A model generated the notes under the pieces. The model searched no databases. It saw nothing but the letters and a program-made list of their open reading frames with translations, and had not been told where the DNA came from. 64,000 nucleotides of DNA from Paraburkholderia eburnea (lineage in GTDB: Bacteria; Pseudomonadota; Gammaproteobacteria; Burkholderiales; Burkholderiaceae). Location: assembly GCF_002917095.1 (NCBI RefSeq), contig NZ_PQGA01000014.1, forward strand, positions 95,414 to 159,413. The letters run 5' to 3'. Below, in pieces: positions 8,699-17,581 of the stretch (its first letter is position 1; the number at the start of each line of letters is the position of its first letter). Made by a program: the position numbers and the translations under genes.

Positions 8699-9808
8699 AT
8701 GAGCACGACAGGCGACGAAGCAGCTAAATTCGACGCGGCAGGACATCCTGCCCAGCCCTTTCCCGGCCTGCCCGATTCCGCCTACCGAGCGCCGTTCTGG
8801 CTGCCGGGCGCCCACATCCAGACCATCATCCCCGCCCTGTTCTCGCGCCTGCCGCTGCCCGTCTACCGGCGCGAGCGCTGGGACACGCCCGACGGCGACT
8901 TCATCGAACTCGACTGGGTCGATGCCCCTGCCTCGTCAACTTCGTCAACTTCGCCGGTATCGGCAAACGCCCCGCTCTTCGTGCTGTTCCACGGCCTCGA
9001 AGGCAGTTCCGGCTCGCACTACGCCCGGGCGCTGGCCGCAGCCGCGACCGCGCGCGGCTGGCATGCCGTGATTCCGCACTTTCGCAGTTGCAGCGGGCCG
9101 ATGAACCTGCTGCCGCGCTTCTACCATCTCGCCGATGCCGCCGAAGTCGACTGGGTGCTGCGCCGCCTCGCCGCGCGTCACGCGGGACCGCTCGTCGCGG
9201 CGGGCGTTTCGCTGGGCGGCAACGTGCTGCTGCATTGGCTGGCACAGCAGCGCGAAGATGCGCGCATCGTTTCGGCGGCCGCCGCGATTTCGGCGCCGCT
9301 CGACGTGCATGCGGGCGGCAGGATGCTCGCGAGCGGCTTCGGCATGATCTATACGCGCAGCTTCCTCAAGACGCTCAAGGTCAAGGCGCTACAAAAGCTC
9401 GACCAGTTCCCGGGCCTGTTCGACGCCGACGCCGTGCTGGCCACGCGCAACATGTATGAGTTCGACAACGTCGTGACCGCGCCGCTGCACGGTTTTCAGA
9501 GCGCGCACGACTACTGGACGCAGGCGACGGTGCGCCCGAAGCTCGGCGAAATCGCCGTGCCGACGCTGCTGCTCAACGCCCGCAACGACCCGTTCCTGCC
9601 CGGCGAGGTGCTGCCCGCGCGCCATGAGGTGAGCGCCGCCGTGGAACTCGATCAACCCGAGGACGGCGGCCACGTCGGCTTCATGACCGGACCGTTTCCG
9701 GGTCGCAGCGTCTGGCTCGCGCAGCGCGTGATCCACTATCTTTCGCCGCACCTGCCCGCCTCTTCGTTCGCCTCTTCGTACGCTTCCTCACCTTCTTCTC
9801 ATGGATGA
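8699..9808 (+). CDS. Alpha/beta hydrolase of the YheT family
   Basis: 369 residues. The start FWLPGAHIQTIIPALFSR is the hallmark of YheT-type hydrolases (COG0429). FHGLEGSSGSHYARAL is the oxyanion region and GVSLGGNVLLHWL holds the nucleophile serine; a late GGHVGFM supplies the catalytic histidine. The physiological substrate of this family is not well defined. The 3' end overlaps the next gene by 8 bases (ATGGATGA), so the two are translationally coupled. The C-terminus is a serine-rich tail. Confidence 0.88.
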   Translation: MSTTGDEAAKFDAAGHPAQPFPGLPDSAYRAPFWLPGAHIQTIIPALFSRLPLPVYRRERWDTPDGDFIELDWVDAPASSTSSTSPVSANAPLFVLFHGLEGSSGSHYARALAAAATARGWHAVIPHFRSCSGPMNLLPRFYHLADAAEVDWVLRRLAARHAGPLVAAGVSLGGNVLLHWLAQQREDARIVSAAAAISAPLDVHAGGRMLASGFGMIYTRSFLKTLKVKALQKLDQFPGLFDADAVLATRNMYEFDNVVTAPLHGFQSAHDYWTQATVRPKLGEIAVPTLLLNARNDPFLPGEVLPARHEVSAAVELDQPEDGGHVGFMTGPFPGRSVWLAQRVIHYLSPHLPASSFASSYASSPSSHG

Positions 9809-10409
9809 CATCGTCAAGCAGGCGCTCGCGCGCTGGCCCAACGTTCCCCATTGCACCGGCTGGCTGCGCCTGGACGCGCGCGGCCACTGGCGTCTGCGTG
9901 ACGAAGCCGATCAAGCCCAAGGCACGCCCGGCACGCCGATTCGCCACGAAGCGCTGAACGCCTTCATCAACCGCAACTACGAGCGCGACGCCGGCGGCCA
10001 GTGGTTTTTCCAGAACGGACCGCAACGCGTCTATGTCGAACTGGAGTACACGCCATGGGTCGTGCGGCTCGCGAGTTTGCCCAAAGCGGCAGGCGGCGCG
10101 CTCACGCTCACCGACCACACGGGCCACGCGTTCGATCCGGCGGCCGTCTATGTGGACGAGCAAGGCAGCGTGCTATTCGCGGATTCCAGCGATGCGGACA
10201 CGGCGCGCGTGGCGCTGCTGCACGACCACGATCTCGACGGTTTCGCCGAACACGCCACGCTCGACGACGATGGCGAGAGCGGCATTTTCCATTGGCGCGC
10301 GGGCGCCGATCTGCCTTTGCAAGCCATCGCGCGGGCCGACGTCCCCGCGCGCTTCGGCTTCATTCAGAGTCCCGAACAACAGGAAAAGGCCGAAAAGGCC
10401 GCGCCTTAG
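9801..10409 (+). CDS. Conserved protein of unknown function coupled to YheT
   Basis: 202 residues, soluble, with no signal peptide. It opens MDDIVKQALARWPNVPHCTGWLRLDARGHWRLRDE, and the central part alternates strands (QWFFQNGPQRVYVELEYTPWVVRLA). I recall a Burkholderiales family annotated as DUF2944 or DUF2946 with this start, but cannot confirm the number. It overlaps the hydrolase gene by 8 bases, implying related function, and converges with the M48 protease gene 7 bases downstream. Confidence 0.8.
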   Translation: MDDIVKQALARWPNVPHCTGWLRLDARGHWRLRDEADQAQGTPGTPIRHEALNAFINRNYERDAGGQWFFQNGPQRVYVELEYTPWVVRLASLPKAAGGALTLTDHTGHAFDPAAVYVDEQGSVLFADSSDADTARVALLHDHDLDGFAEHATLDDDGESGIFHWRAGADLPLQAIARADVPARFGFIQSPEQQEKAEKAAP

Positions 10410-10416
10410 GCCGCGC

Positions 10417-12162
10417 TCAACCCCGATCCTTTTCGTCCGCGCGCTCTTCCTTGTAACGCGCCTCGAAGTCGTGCAGGCGCGCGTCGATTGTCGACAGATC
10501 GTAGAAGCCGACCGATTTCATGTCGCGCGCCTCCTTCAACTGGCGAATCGCCGAAGGCCACGCGCCGTCGATCGCGAACTTCTCCGCGAGCGCGCGACGC
10601 TGCGTGAGCTGATCGCCCAGCCCCACGCTCGCCTGCGCGAGGTACTGCCACCACGCACCTTGCTGCGGCTCGGATTCGGTCTCGCGGCGCGCGAGCGTCT
10701 GCGCCTCCTTGAAACGGCGCGCGGCGATCAAGGCCTGCAGCAGACTGTCAGTGGCCGCGTGGGAGGCCGGCCATGCCGCATGGGCGGCCTGCGCGAGCCG
10801 CACGGCATCGTCGCCGCGCCCGGCGGCACGGGCGATGTCGGCGGCGAGCACGTCGAGGCTCGGCGAACTGCGCTGCCTGCTGCCATCCTCGGACTCGAAT
10901 TGCGCAAACGCCGCGCGCGCGGTCGCGAGCGACGCCCGCGCATCGTCGTAACGCTCCAGTTGCAACTGCGCGAACGCGATGCCGTACCAGTTCGCGGCCA
11001 CATTGAGCGCGATGCGGTCGTCGATTTCCGCACGCAGCCGCGCGATCTCATCGATATATTCGCCGCGCGTACGATCCTGCAGCACCCGCACGCGCGCCCG
11101 CACGAAGCCGTATTCCGACGCCTGGCGCGGCTGCCGGTACGGCGCGCGGCGCGCGCGGTCCTGCATGTCGGCGATGCGCTCGCCCGTGAGCGGGTGCGTG
11201 CGCGCATAGGCCGGCGCGCCCGCATCGCCCATCGACGCGCGTTCGAGCCGCTCGAAGAACGCCACCATGCCCCACGGGTCGTAACCCGCGCCCGAGAGCA
11301 ACTGGAAGCCGACGCGGTCCGCCTCGTGTTCGGCGGCGCGCGAAAAGCGCAACTGGCTATCGACGGCGTAGGCCTGGCTGCCCATCGCGATCGCGCTGCC
11401 CAGATCGCCGCTGCGCGCCAGCACGCCCGCGAGAATGCCGAGCAAAATGCCCGCGAGCGCCGTATAGCCCGTGCGCTCGCTCTGCGAGAGCATGCGCGCG
11501 ATATGGCGCTGCAGGACGTGCCCCATCTCGTGACCCAGCACGGACGCCAGTTCCGACTCGGTCTGCGTCGTCACGATCAAGCCGGTATTCACGCCGATGA
11601 AACCGCCCGGCAGCGAGAACGCATTGATCTGGCCGTCGCGCATCGCGAAGAGATCGAAATCGGGCCGATAGCCGCCGATGAACTGCGCCGCCGCCGAGGC
11701 CGACAGGCGCGCCGCCACCGAATTCAGATAATCGAGCACGAGCCAGTCGCCGATGTAGTCGGGATCGCGCCGGATCTCGCGCATCACGCGCTCGCCGATG
11801 CGGCGCTCGGCCTGCGGCGTGAGCGCGCCGCCCGAACCATCGCCCAGATCGGGCAGTTGCGGCACCCAGGCGGGAGCGCGCACACTGGGGTTGCCGTGCG
11901 TCGCGCCCGCCTCGCTCGACCACGACTGGCCGAAGCGGCTTTGCGCGCCACCATAAGTGCCGAACACGCCCTGCGCGATCGAGGCGGGAATGACGGGCTC
12001 GGCGGCATCGTCGAGTGCGCTGTCGATTAGCGCGGGGGCGTTAGAGGTGGACCCAGCACCATGCGGCGTCCCCGTCCCGCCGCCGGGTGACTGCGCCCAG
12101 GCTTGCGGAGGAACGGCAAGCGCGGTGCACAACCAGGCAACAAGCAGCCGTTTCGGAAGCAT
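10417..12162 (-). CDS. Periplasmic M48 zinc metalloprotease with TPR-like C-terminus (BepA type)
   Basis: 581 residues. The N-terminus MLPKRLLVAWLCTALAVPPQ... ending AQS is a signal peptide, so the enzyme is exported. The metalloprotease core carries HEMGH (in VLGHEMGHVLQRH) and the third zinc ligand in EHEADRVGFQLL. The C-terminal half is helical and alanine-rich, matching the TPR repeats of BepA/YfgC, which helps assemble or degrade outer-membrane proteins. The reading frame continues upstream, but the ATG directly before the hydrophobic segment is the sensible start. Confidence 0.9.
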   Translation of the reverse strand: MLPKRLLVAWLCTALAVPPQAWAQSPGGGTGTPHGAGSTSNAPALIDSALDDAAEPVIPASIAQGVFGTYGGAQSRFGQSWSSEAGATHGNPSVRAPAWVPQLPDLGDGSGGALTPQAERRIGERVMREIRRDPDYIGDWLVLDYLNSVAARLSASAAAQFIGGYRPDFDLFAMRDGQINAFSLPGGFIGVNTGLIVTTQTESELASVLGHEMGHVLQRHIARMLSQSERTGYTALAGILLGILAGVLARSGDLGSAIAMGSQAYAVDSQLRFSRAAEHEADRVGFQLLSGAGYDPWGMVAFFERLERASMGDAGAPAYARTHPLTGERIADMQDRARRAPYRQPRQASEYGFVRARVRVLQDRTRGEYIDEIARLRAEIDDRIALNVAANWYGIAFAQLQLERYDDARASLATARAAFAQFESEDGSRQRSSPSLDVLAADIARAAGRGDDAVRLAQAAHAAWPASHAATDSLLQALIAARRFKEAQTLARRETESEPQQGAWWQYLAQASVGLGDQLTQRRALAEKFAIDGAWPSAIRQLKEARDMKSVGFYDLSTIDARLHDFEARYKEERADEKDRG

Positions 12163-12354
12163 CGATATCGGATCGCGGGAGCGAGCAGAAAACGAATGGA
12201 CAGTGGACGGAGCGAACGCGCCGGCGCGGCGGCCGCCATCGGCCGATTGTAGTTCCAGGCCTGCAATCGCGCCCTGGAATGCGGCCGTGGCGGCCGGGCG
12301 CCCTCGCGCGGCGCTGTTAAGATAAGCGCCCCCATGAAGCCGCGGAGAAAACCC

Positions 12355-12831
12355 ATGCCCGAACTCACTCATTTCGACGCCGCAGGCGACGCGCATATGG
12401 TCGACGTCGGCGATAAAGCCGAGACCAAACGCATCGCCGTGGCGAGCGGCACGATCCGCATGCTGCCCGAGACCTTCGCGCTGATCCGCGACGGCAACGC
12501 GAAAAAAGGCGACGTGATCGGCGTCGCCCGCATCGCCGCGATCCAGGGCGCGAAGCGCACCTCGGACCTGATCCCGCTGTGCCATCCGCTCGCCATCACG
12601 CGCGTGAAGGTGGACTTCGTGCTCGACGAGGCGCTGCCTGGCGTGCATTGCTCGGCGCAGGTCGAGACGCTCGGGCGCACGGGTGTGGAAATGGAAGCGC
12701 TGACCGCCGTGCAGGTCGGCCTGCTGACGGTCTACGACATGTGCAAGGCGGTCGATCGCGGCATGACCATCACCGATGTGCGCGTGCTGGAGAAGCACGG
12801 CGGGAAGTCGGGGGATTGGGTGGCGGCTTGA
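12355..12831 (+). CDS. moaC: Cyclic pyranopterin monophosphate synthase
   Basis: 158 residues, normal for MoaC. It acts after MoaA in molybdenum cofactor synthesis, forming cyclic pyranopterin monophosphate. Visible signatures are MVDVGDKAETKR, LIPLCHPLAI (catalytic region), GVEMEALTAV and YDMCKAVDRGM. The start MPELTHF is preceded by GGAGA; an ATG 21 bases upstream is in frame but has no ribosome site. It stands alone here, divergent from the M48 protease gene. Confidence 0.95.
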   Translation: MPELTHFDAAGDAHMVDVGDKAETKRIAVASGTIRMLPETFALIRDGNAKKGDVIGVARIAAIQGAKRTSDLIPLCHPLAITRVKVDFVLDEALPGVHCSAQVETLGRTGVEMEALTAVQVGLLTVYDMCKAVDRGMTITDVRVLEKHGGKSGDWVAA

Positions 12832-12850
12832 GCGGTCTTGACCGGCCATG

Positions 12851-12882
12851 AAAAAGCGGCGTGCGCTCACGCGCTACGCCGC
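12851..12882 (-). terminator. Terminator after pglL
   Basis: On the minus strand a 7-bp stem GCGGCGT/ACGCCGC (12876-12882 and 12856-12862), with further pairing inside the loop, is followed by five T (12851-12855). It lies 38 bases after the pglL stop, between the convergent moaC and pglL. Confidence 0.7.
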
Positions 12883-12919
12883 CCGTCTCGACGATGACCG
12901 CAAAGGTCAATCGCTCGAA

Positions 12920-14740
12920 TCAATCATCCGAATCATCATCATCGTCATCGTCGCTGGCCGAAGCCGGCGGATTGCCGTACTGCTTCACCAGATCGGCCTT
13001 GAAGCCCGCGAGCGTCGGCTCGGCGTCGAGCAGGCCGTAAAGCGCCGCCAGTTGCGTCGGCCAGTCGTGCAGTTCCTGCGCGAAGATCTTCAGACGCGCG
13101 ACCGTGTCGGCCGCGCCATCCGTATTCCCCGCCAGCGCCTGCAGCACCGCATAGCGGCGCAGCACCGTCTCGCCCGGCAGCAGCGCTATCGCGCGCTCGT
13201 GCGCCGCCAGCTTGCTCGGCAGGTTCGCGGCGTTCATTGGCATAAGCGTCGCCATGCCGTAGTCGCCCCATGCACGGAACAGGAACGACGGCGCCTCGGC
13301 GTATTGCTGCGCAGGGTGCGAGCCATAGTAGAGGACTTCGGCCCGGTTGTAGTCGCGCAGCACCGGCCACAGCGAAACAATGCCGCCGAACACGATCACC
13401 GTATAAGCCGCGAAGGCCGCGCGTGACGGCACGAAGCGCAGCGGCTTCGTCTCCAGCAGGCCGAACACGAACATCGCGGGCAGCAGGAAGAACATGTACT
13501 GCTGCGGATACTCGACGAGCGCGTGCATGGCCAGCGCGCCGATCAGCGCGAAACCAAAAATGCGCTCGGCCGTGTGCGACGCGCGCAACTGACGCACGAA
13601 CCACGCAAGCAGCCCCAGCAGGACGATGCCGCAGCCCACCACGCCGGTCTTGGCGAGCAGGTCGAGGAAGATGTCGTGCGAGTTGTTGGCGATCTCGACG
13701 CCGCCCAGCGTGCGCGCGAGTTCGAACTGGTGGATCGGGAAATCGCCCCAGCCGACGCCCAGCAGCGGATGCTCCTTGAACATCGTCCAGCCGTAGCGCC
13801 ACAGCGCGATGCGCGGCGCAATCTGGCCGGCGTCCTTGAAGCGGTCAGCCGCCGACTGGTCGAGCTGCAACTGGTAGTGCACGTTGGCCCAGCGCACGAA
13901 CGCGTTCACGGCGACGAAGATCGCAAACAGCACGAGCGGCACGAGCCAGTCGCGCACGCCCGCCTTCACCGCTACATCGCCGACGTGGACGTCGCGCTCG
14001 CCGCGCACGCCGCGCGCCGCCGAAAGCGCCATCCACAGGCCCGCCACCACGATCACGCCCATCTGCAGCCACGGACCGCGCGACACCGTCAGCGCGAGGC
14101 CACCCGAGTAGATCGCCGACAGCACGACCCACAACAGCAGGTTCAGGCGGCGCGTTTGCACGAGGTACAGTGCAGCCGCGGTCGCAAACGCGATGTAGGT
14201 CGCGAGGTGGTTGGCCTGCGCCATGTTGCCGAACGGCCGGCGGTCGAACTGCACGTTATAGGCGACGACGAGCGGCGAGACCTTCACTTCGAGATGCAGC
14301 AACTGCACGATCTGGCAGAACACGGCGAACAGGCCGCCGATCACGAGCGCCCACGCGCCCCACACCATCGCCGTGCGCACGAGTCTGGCGCGCGCGATGC
14401 CGTAGCCCGCATGAACGGCCATGAAAGCGGCCAGCAGATAACCCGCGCCGAGCCAGTTCATCGATGGCTGCGCGACCGGCAGCGCAATGGTCTGCACGAC
14501 GAGCAACAGCCCGAAGGCGAGCGGCACGAGCGCGACTACGGGCGAGGCGAACTCCACCGCCGGGCGCGCGGAGCGCACCAGCAGCCAGACGCCCGCTCCC
14601 ACCATCAGGTAGAGCGCGAGCGCCGTGAATTCGGCATAGAACGTCGGAATCGGATAGGTATGGTTGACGACCGCATACGGCAGGATCAACGCAAGAGCCA
14701 GCAGGACGAACGTAAGGTAACGCGCAAAAGGAGAAGGCAT
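12920..14740 (-). CDS. pglL: PglL-type O-oligosaccharyltransferase (Wzy/WaaL ligase fold)
   Basis: 606 residues with about a dozen membrane helices in the first two thirds, then a soluble C-terminal domain. The Wzy_C/PglL pattern is visible: GNMAQANHLATYIAFA (H178), then GVGWGDFPIHQFELA and NNSHDIFLDLLAKTG, whose H355 matches the catalytic histidine of PglL/WaaL ligases. It transfers lipid-linked glycans en bloc to serines of periplasmic proteins. A type IV pilin gene lies just upstream on the same strand, a likely substrate. The C-terminus ends in a run of aspartates. The ATG chosen has no clear Shine-Dalgarno; a GTG ten codons upstream is possible. Confidence 0.88.
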   Translation of the reverse strand: MPSPFARYLTFVLLALALILPYAVVNHTYPIPTFYAEFTALALYLMVGAGVWLLVRSARPAVEFASPVVALVPLAFGLLLVVQTIALPVAQPSMNWLGAGYLLAAFMAVHAGYGIARARLVRTAMVWGAWALVIGGLFAVFCQIVQLLHLEVKVSPLVVAYNVQFDRRPFGNMAQANHLATYIAFATAAALYLVQTRRLNLLLWVVLSAIYSGGLALTVSRGPWLQMGVIVVAGLWMALSAARGVRGERDVHVGDVAVKAGVRDWLVPLVLFAIFVAVNAFVRWANVHYQLQLDQSAADRFKDAGQIAPRIALWRYGWTMFKEHPLLGVGWGDFPIHQFELARTLGGVEIANNSHDIFLDLLAKTGVVGCGIVLLGLLAWFVRQLRASHTAERIFGFALIGALAMHALVEYPQQYMFFLLPAMFVFGLLETKPLRFVPSRAAFAAYTVIVFGGIVSLWPVLRDYNRAEVLYYGSHPAQQYAEAPSFLFRAWGDYGMATLMPMNAANLPSKLAAHERAIALLPGETVLRRYAVLQALAGNTDGAADTVARLKIFAQELHDWPTQLAALYGLLDAEPTLAGFKADLVKQYGNPPASASDDDDDDDSDD

Positions 14741-14951
14741 GAGTAGTGGGGGCGTCGGCAACCGGCGCACTATACAAAACTTTTCCCTCCCTGTGCGGCG
14801 GCTTTCAGACGAAATCCGCGCGCACCGGTCACGCCCTCACTCCTCGCTCACCTTATCAAGCCGCTCCTGGCCGCGCGGGCGGTGCTTGCGCAACCCTCTG
14901 CGGGCACCGGGCGCCCCGGCCAGGAGACGCTGGCGTTCTATCAGCACACCC

Positions 14952-15584
14952 TTACGCGCGGCATTCCGGCGGCGCCAGATTGGCCGGGAGCGTGGCCGCA
15001 TCGGCCGGAGCCGGTCCCGCGCCTGGCGCGCCGAGCGACGAAGCCGTCTTGCCGCCCGCGAAGCACTCCCAGGTAAGCGTGCCGCCCTGCACCGAACCCG
15101 GCGCGAGCGCGACGCGCGCCGTGGGCGCATCGGCGTTGTCCGGCACCGATGGCACAAGCACGAGCGTGTTACTCCCTTCCGGCGCGATGCGCGTGGTGAA
15201 GGCCACGGTGATCTGTCCGGTCGCGTCGTCGATCTGCACCGATGACACATTGCGCGTGGCGGGCGGCGTGGTGTAGCCCGCGCCGAAGGCCGTGCCGCTC
15301 GCGGCGTTTTCGGCGACGGAAAGCCGCGCCGCCGACGCCAGCGACAGCCCCTCGCCCACCCGGCTGCGCGCCAGATAGTCCTGGTACGCGGGAATGGCAT
15401 ACGCCGCAATCACGCCGACGATGGCGAGCACGATCATCAGTTCGATGAGCGTGAAACCGGGCGAGGCCCAGCGCAGTATGGCCCGCCACGATCGCATGAG
15501 CGATGCGGCGCGAGTGGAAAACGCGCGCGGTCTGACGCCGGCCTGCGTGCATGGCGTTGAAACAGAGTTCGATACGGTCATCAT
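14952..15584 (-). CDS. Type IV pilin (PilA-like)
   Basis: The class III signal PG^FTLIELMIVLAIVGVIAAYA is unmistakable, with E5 in place, so the prepilin peptidase would cut after the glycine and methylate the phenylalanine. Using the start with AGGAG five bases before two ATGs gives 210 residues with an unusually long 43-residue leader; an internal ATG (MRSWRAI...) would give a 14-residue leader but has no ribosome site. The C-terminal region has a cysteine pair (CFAGG...PPECRA) around an Ala/Pro/Ser-rich stretch typical of O-glycosylated segments. No other pilus genes are nearby. Confidence 0.9.
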   Translation of the reverse strand: MMTVSNSVSTPCTQAGVRPRAFSTRAASLMRSWRAILRWASPGFTLIELMIVLAIVGVIAAYAIPAYQDYLARSRVGEGLSLASAARLSVAENAASGTAFGAGYTTPPATRNVSSVQIDDATGQITVAFTTRIAPEGSNTLVLVPSVPDNADAPTARVALAPGSVQGGTLTWECFAGGKTASSLGAPGAGPAPADAATLPANLAPPECRA

Positions 15585-15600
15585 CTGGGCTCCTGAAACG

Positions 15601-15636
15601 AAAAACGCCTGCCCACCGGAAGGTGAACAGGCGTTT
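15601..15636 (-). terminator. Terminator after terC
   Basis: A 9-bp stem (AAACGCCTG with CAGGCGTTT) around an inner CACC/GGTG hairpin ends in five T on the minus strand (15601-15605). It lies 60 bases after the terC stop and just before the pilin start, so the pilin needs its own promoter or depends on read-through. Confidence 0.8.
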
Positions 15637-15696
15637 CGATCGTATCGGCGCCCTGGTTGGCGGGGCAGTCGGCCGGATGGCTTAGGCGCGGCGCTG

Positions 15697-16401
15697 TCAG
15701 GAATGCGCGCGCGCCGCATTGCGACGCTTGAGCAGATGCCCGAGCACCACCACGAACAGCGCGCCCGCCACGCACATGCCGTACTCGGCCACGGGCGTAT
15801 CGAGCAGCGGCCAGCGGTCGCCGGCCGGGTCGTTGACGATCAACCCGCCCGCGATCCAGCCGAGCAGCGCTGCGCCCAGCGTGACGATCACCGGATAGCG
15901 GTCGAGCAGCCGCAGCACGAGCTGGCTGCCCCACACGATCAGCGGAATGCTCACCATCAGCCCGAAGATCACGAGCGCGATGCGGTGGCGCGGATCGGCG
16001 GCCTCGGCGGCGCCCGCGATGGCCACGACGTTATCGAGACTCATCACCGCGTCGGCGACGATGATCGTCTTGATCGCGCCGAGCAGCTTGTCGGAAGGCT
16101 TCACATTGGCGTGTTCGAGATGCGCCGGCGCCAGCAGCCGCACGCCGATCCACAGCAGCAGCAGGCCGCCCGCGAACTTGAGCAGCGGCACGTTGAGCAG
16201 CACCACCGCGAAAGCAATCAGCACCACCCGCAGCACGATCGCGCCGACGGTGCCCCACAGAATGCCGCGCAGGCGCTGCTGCGCGGGCAGATCGCGGCAG
16301 GCGAGCGCGATCACCACGGCGTTATCGCCGCCGAGCAGGATGTCGATGACGATGATCTGGATGACAGCGCCCCAATGGAGCGACGTGAAGAACTCGAGCA
16401 T
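15697..16401 (-). CDS. TerC family membrane protein
   Basis: 234 residues with about seven membrane helices. Two acidic signatures of the TerC fold lie in membrane segments: LLGGDNAVVIALAC near the N-terminus and MSLDNVVAIAGAA in the middle. TerC proteins are linked to metal ion (manganese, calcium) export and tellurite resistance; the Burkholderia type (YjbE-like) has not been assigned a substrate to my knowledge. The start MLEFFTSLHWGAVIQ is the family start, though no strong Shine-Dalgarno precedes it. Terminators flank it on both sides, so it is a single-gene unit. Confidence 0.9.
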   Translation of the reverse strand: MLEFFTSLHWGAVIQIIVIDILLGGDNAVVIALACRDLPAQQRLRGILWGTVGAIVLRVVLIAFAVVLLNVPLLKFAGGLLLLWIGVRLLAPAHLEHANVKPSDKLLGAIKTIIVADAVMSLDNVVAIAGAAEAADPRHRIALVIFGLMVSIPLIVWGSQLVLRLLDRYPVIVTLGAALLGWIAGGLIVNDPAGDRWPLLDTPVAEYGMCVAGALFVVVLGHLLKRRNAARAHS

Positions 16402-16453
16402 GAGAGCGAGAAGTTGAGCCGCGCGCGCTTTTGATCGAAGCGCGCGCCAAATG

Positions 16454-16491
16454 AAAAAAGCGAGGCAGCCATGACTGGCTCCCTCGCTTTT
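16454..16491 (-). terminator. Terminator after sucCD
   Basis: A 10-bp stem (AAAAGCGAGG / CCTCGCTTTT, at 16482-16491 and 16456-16465 on the minus strand) with a 16-nt loop that can itself pair (AGCCA/TGGCT) is followed by a run of T to 16454. It is about 95 bases after the sucD stop. Confidence 0.85.
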
Positions 16492-16585
16492 GTTCGGAAA
16501 CCTCGTGAAAGGATTCCGCAAGCATATCAAAAAACGCCGGCCGCCCGCGCATCCGTGATGCCGCAAGCGGTGGTGTATTTCGAAA

Positions 16586-17467
16586 TTACAGCACCGACTT
16601 CAGCAGACGGCCCATTTCCGACGGGTTGCGCGTGACCTTGATGCCGCACGCGTCCATGATTTCCAGCTTCGCGTCGGCCGTGTCCGCACCGCCCGAGATC
16701 AGCGCGCCGGCGTGGCCCATGCGCTTGCCCGGAGGCGCCGTGACGCCCGCGATGAAGCCGACGACCGGCTTCTTCATGTTGCCCTTGATCCACTCTGCGG
16801 CATTGGCTTCGTCCGGACCGCCGATTTCGCCGATCATGATCACGGCGTCCGTATCCGGATCGTCGTTGAACATCTTCATGACGTCGATGTGCTTCAGACC
16901 GTTGATCGGGTCGCCGCCGATACCGACTGCCGACGACTGGCCAAGGCCGATCGCGGTCAGCTGCGCAACCGCTTCATACGTCAGCGTGCCCGAACGCGAC
17001 ACGACGCCGATGCGGCCCTTACGGTGGATGTGACCCGGCATGATGCCGATCTTCAGCTCGTCCGGCGTGATCGTGCCGGGGCAGTTCGGGCCGAGGAGCA
17101 GCGTCTTGCGGCCTTCGCGGCGCATACGGTCCTTGACTTCGATCATGTCACGCACGGGAATGCCTTCCGTGATGCAGATCGCCAGATCGAGGTCGGCCTC
17201 GACGGCTTCCCAGATCGCGGCAGCAGCGCCTGCGGGCGGCACGTAGATGACCGAAACGGTCGCGCCGGTGGCATCCTTGGCTTCACGCACGTTGGCGTAA
17301 ATGGGGATGCCTTCGAAGTCTTCGCCGGCCTTCTTCGGGTTCACGCCCGCGACGAATGCTTCGCGGCCGTTGGCGTACTCACGGCATGCACGGGTATGGA
17401 ACTGACCGGTCTTGCCGGTGATGCCCTGCGTGATGACCTTGGTGTCTTTGTTGATCAGAATCGACAT
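16586..17467 (-). CDS. sucD: Succinyl-CoA synthetase, alpha subunit
   Basis: 293 residues, typical SucD. With SucC it converts succinyl-CoA, ADP (or GDP) and phosphate to succinate, CoA and ATP in the TCA cycle. The CoA-binding Rossmann start ILINKDTKVITQGITGKTG, LLLGPNCPGTITP and the phosphohistidine loop RMGHAGALISGG are visible. GAGGT precedes the ATG. It follows sucC after 114 bases and is closed by a strong terminator. Confidence 0.97.
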   Translation of the reverse strand: MSILINKDTKVITQGITGKTGQFHTRACREYANGREAFVAGVNPKKAGEDFEGIPIYANVREAKDATGATVSVIYVPPAGAAAAIWEAVEADLDLAICITEGIPVRDMIEVKDRMRREGRKTLLLGPNCPGTITPDELKIGIMPGHIHRKGRIGVVSRSGTLTYEAVAQLTAIGLGQSSAVGIGGDPINGLKHIDVMKMFNDDPDTDAVIMIGEIGGPDEANAAEWIKGNMKKPVVGFIAGVTAPPGKRMGHAGALISGGADTADAKLEIMDACGIKVTRNPSEMGRLLKSVL

Positions 17468-17581
17468 GTATTGACCTCTGTTCGCTTGACGCCGCGCGTC
17501 GCGTCGTCCGCTGCGTAATGCCACGTAGGCCACGTGTAGCGGGCTTCGCGCCGGCACTGCGTCATTCGTATCCGCTGAAAG

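Noticed and set aside
10033..12030. 665-codon plus-strand frame over the M48 protease
   Set aside because: Shadow frame; the minus-strand gene has signal peptide and HEMGH site.
13523..14746. 407-codon frame antisense to pglL
   Set aside because: Low-complexity His/Arg-rich shadow, while pglL has clear membrane helices and motifs.
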